64,000 bases of DNA from Bisbaumannia pacifica. GTDB lineage: Bacteria; Pseudomonadota; Gammaproteobacteria; Pseudomonadales; Halomonadaceae. The notes below the pieces were generated by a model. That model was not told where the DNA came from. It did not search any database and saw only the letters and a program-made list of their open reading frames with translations. Location of the stretch: the NCBI RefSeq assembly GCF_007989625.1, contig NZ_BJUK01000008.1, positions 54,412 to 118,411 of the forward strand, in the 5' to 3' direction. This document shows, in pieces, positions 62,481-64,000 of this stretch (the stretch's first letter is position 1; every line of letters begins with the position of its first letter). Position numbers and translations under genes: made by a program.

Positions 62481-63842
62481 TTAGGGTGCCCGACCGTTAT
62501 GCCAGGCCTCGGCGGCACGCTGGCCACGGGGCTGGTTGACGAACAGGCAGACCAGGATGGCGACGACAAACAGCGCCGCGCAGAGCAGGATGGAGGCCTG
62601 CAACCCTACCAGGGACTGCAGCAGGCCCAGGGCAATGATGCCGAAGACCCCGGCCAGCTTGTTGGCCAGGCCCCAGAAGCCGAAGAACTCCGCGGCCTTG
62701 GTGGTCGGCGAGAAGAGCCCCACCAGGGCGCGGCTGGCGGACTGGCTGGAGCCCAGGGAGAGGCCCGCCAGGCAGCCCACCACCAGGAAGAGGTGCTGGG
62801 CCTGCCAGTCGAGGCCGAGGCGGGCATTGAGCCAGGCGGTCAGCTCGGGGGTGGCCCAGATGGCGAGGATCGCCGCCACCCAGAGCCCCAGGGTGCCGAG
62901 GTAGGTCACCTTGGCGCCGATGCGGTCCTGGATGAAACCGAACCCCAGCGCCCCCGCCGCCGCGGTGATCTGCACGATAACGAACATCAGGTTGCGAATC
63001 TCGGCGTCCCAGCCGATCACCTGGGCGCCGTAGATAAAGGCGAAGGCGATGACGATATAGACGCCGGCCATGGAGAACAGCAGCGAGACCAGGAAGGTCG
63101 CCAGGTCGCGGAAGCGTCTCAGCTCATGCAGGGTGGTGGCGACCCTTGCCCGGGCGATGGCGGCGTAGCCCTGCCCCGACGGCAGGGCGCGAGCGCGCCC
63201 ACGCTCCTTGAGCCATAGGAAGGTGGGAATCGCGGTGATCAGGAAGAAGCCGGCGGCGAAGGGCCCCACCCAGCGGATGCGCTCGAAGTTCTCGGCGGTG
63301 GCCTCGCCCAGCACCACCAGGGTGAAGCCGGCGGCGAAGAGCCCGCCCACATAGCCCAGCGCCCAGCCGAAGCCGGAGATCTTGCCCAGGTCCCGGGGCG
63401 GCCCCAGGTCGGGCAGGAAGGCGGCGATAAAGGACTCGCCCAGCGAGTAGGCGGTATTGGAGATCACGATCAGCGCGAAGCCCAGCCATACCTGGCCCGG
63501 CGCCACCCAGTAGAGCAGTGCCGTGGCCGCCACCGTGACCAGGTAACTGACGAAGAGGAAGCGCTTCTTGGCCGCCGCGAAGTCCATGATGGCGCCGCAT
63601 ACCGGGCCGCTGACCACCACCAGCAGGTAGCTCAGGGCCAGGGCCAGGCTCCACAGCAGGTTGGCGAAGCGGTAGTCGTCGCCGCGATCGCCGACGATCA
63701 CGGTGGTGAAGAGCTCGCCGAAGACCACGGTGATGATCAGCAGGGTGTAGGCCTGGTTGGCGAAATCGAACATCGCCCAGCCGAGGATCTCGCGCCGGGG
63801 GGCACGCTGCCGGGGTGGGTCGTTGGCGGGCATGGGCTGCAT
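62481..63842 (-). CDS. UMF1/Atg22-like MFS transporter
   Basis: A 453-residue protein with 12 hydrophobic segments. The beginning REILGWAMFDFANQAYTLLIITVVF is the UMF1 (Atg22-like) signature, followed by GPVCGAIMDFAAAKKRFLF and a C-terminal half with GSSQSASRALVGLFSPTTKAAEFFGFWGLANKLAG. Bacterial members are often linked to amino acid or nucleoside efflux; the substrate here is unknown. Start MQPMPANDPP after AGGGAG. Confidence 0.9.
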   Translation of the reverse strand: MQPMPANDPPRQRAPRREILGWAMFDFANQAYTLLIITVVFGELFTTVIVGDRGDDYRFANLLWSLALALSYLLVVVSGPVCGAIMDFAAAKKRFLFVSYLVTVAATALLYWVAPGQVWLGFALIVISNTAYSLGESFIAAFLPDLGPPRDLGKISGFGWALGYVGGLFAAGFTLVVLGEATAENFERIRWVGPFAAGFFLITAIPTFLWLKERGRARALPSGQGYAAIARARVATTLHELRRFRDLATFLVSLLFSMAGVYIVIAFAFIYGAQVIGWDAEIRNLMFVIVQITAAAGALGFGFIQDRIGAKVTYLGTLGLWVAAILAIWATPELTAWLNARLGLDWQAQHLFLVVGCLAGLSLGSSQSASRALVGLFSPTTKAAEFFGFWGLANKLAGVFGIIALGLLQSLVGLQASILLCAALFVVAILVCLFVNQPRGQRAAEAWHNGRAP

Positions 63843-63954
63843 GACGAGGGCTCCCTGGGACGAAGGCGGCACCCCATGTGCCGCGTTTGGGTCATGATAC
63901 CTTCAGCGGCCGAAATCTCTCCTCCAGGGGGGGCGAAATCGCCGAGAAATTCCC

Positions 63955-63960
63955 TATAAT
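63955..63960 (+). promoter_or_regulatory. Consensus -10 element with GC-rich discriminator
   Basis: TATAAT followed by GCGGGAG. No good -35 was found 16-18 bases upstream. It probably belongs to a gene beginning beyond the right edge. The GC-rich discriminator is typical of growth-rate-regulated promoters. Confidence 0.4.
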
Positions 63961-64000
63961 GCGGGAGTCGAGTCGAGGCTCGCTCCGCCGAGCCGATCTT

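Overview
The window is GC-rich (high G+C throughout, with AT-rich dips only at promoters and terminators), densely coded and without any rRNA, tRNA, CRISPR array, insertion sequence or prophage. Gene families and their arrangement (RstAB-like two-component system, NrdAB with two ATP-cones, TRAP transporters, FAN1-type nuclease, betaine-phosphonate enzymes) fit a chromosomal segment of a marine or halophilic gammaproteobacterium, most likely Halomonas or a close relative. The assignment is an inference from gene content and protein style, not from a marker gene.

Region by region: 1-5.3 kb holds a partial glyoxalase I, a DUF411 protein, 3-methyladenine glycosylase I, a YdjM-like membrane hydrolase, azoreductase, an MliC/COG3650 lipoprotein and MetR. 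5.3-12.7 kb holds RstA/RstB and the class Ia ribonucleotide reductase operon nrdAB, with a clear NrdR double box and a DnaA-like box, followed by a 38-residue protein. 12.9-17.1 kb has an unknown membrane-anchored protein, a quinone oxidoreductase and an old yellow enzyme divergent from a LysR regulator. 17.1-22.2 kb is an RND efflux operon with its own TetR regulator and a palindromic operator. 22.4-28.5 kb has a KefB-like antiporter and a two-gene DNA repair operon (FAN1 nuclease plus a RecB-nuclease/XPD-helicase fusion).

28.7-35.6 kb has an FMN glutamate-synthase-like protein, a nitronate monooxygenase, a short-chain dehydrogenase and a TRAP transporter. In two places here the 3' end of a gene has been tandemly copied downstream of its own stop codon. 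35.7-47.6 kb is an aminophosphonate catabolism island: TmpA/TmpB (trimethylaminoethylphosphonate oxidation), a DMT exporter, an FAD amine oxidoreductase, PhnX, PhnW, an AEP-type ABC transporter and a HutC/GntR regulator whose likely operators are visible before phnW and before the binding-protein gene. The likely logic is import of 2-aminoethylphosphonate and its N-methylated forms, then removal of the amine by PhnW, the FAD enzyme or TmpAB, then C-P bond cleavage by PhnX or TmpB.

47.6-53.3 kb has c-di-GMP proteins (EAL-CBS-GGDEF and a GGDEF cyclase), a HAD phosphatase, an M48 lipoprotein protease and a STAS-like protein. 53.4-56.1 kb has a GT4 glycosyltransferase and the most intriguing pair of the window: an HprK-like kinase fused to a PqqD/RRE domain, directly downstream of a small Tat-type secreted protein with Ser-Arg-Pro repeats, a possible undescribed peptide-modification system. 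56.2-61.1 kb is a compact nickel/peptide-type ABC importer operon, and the window ends with a retropepsin-like protease, a flavin reductase, an UMF1-type MFS transporter and a promoter-like sequence for a gene outside the window.
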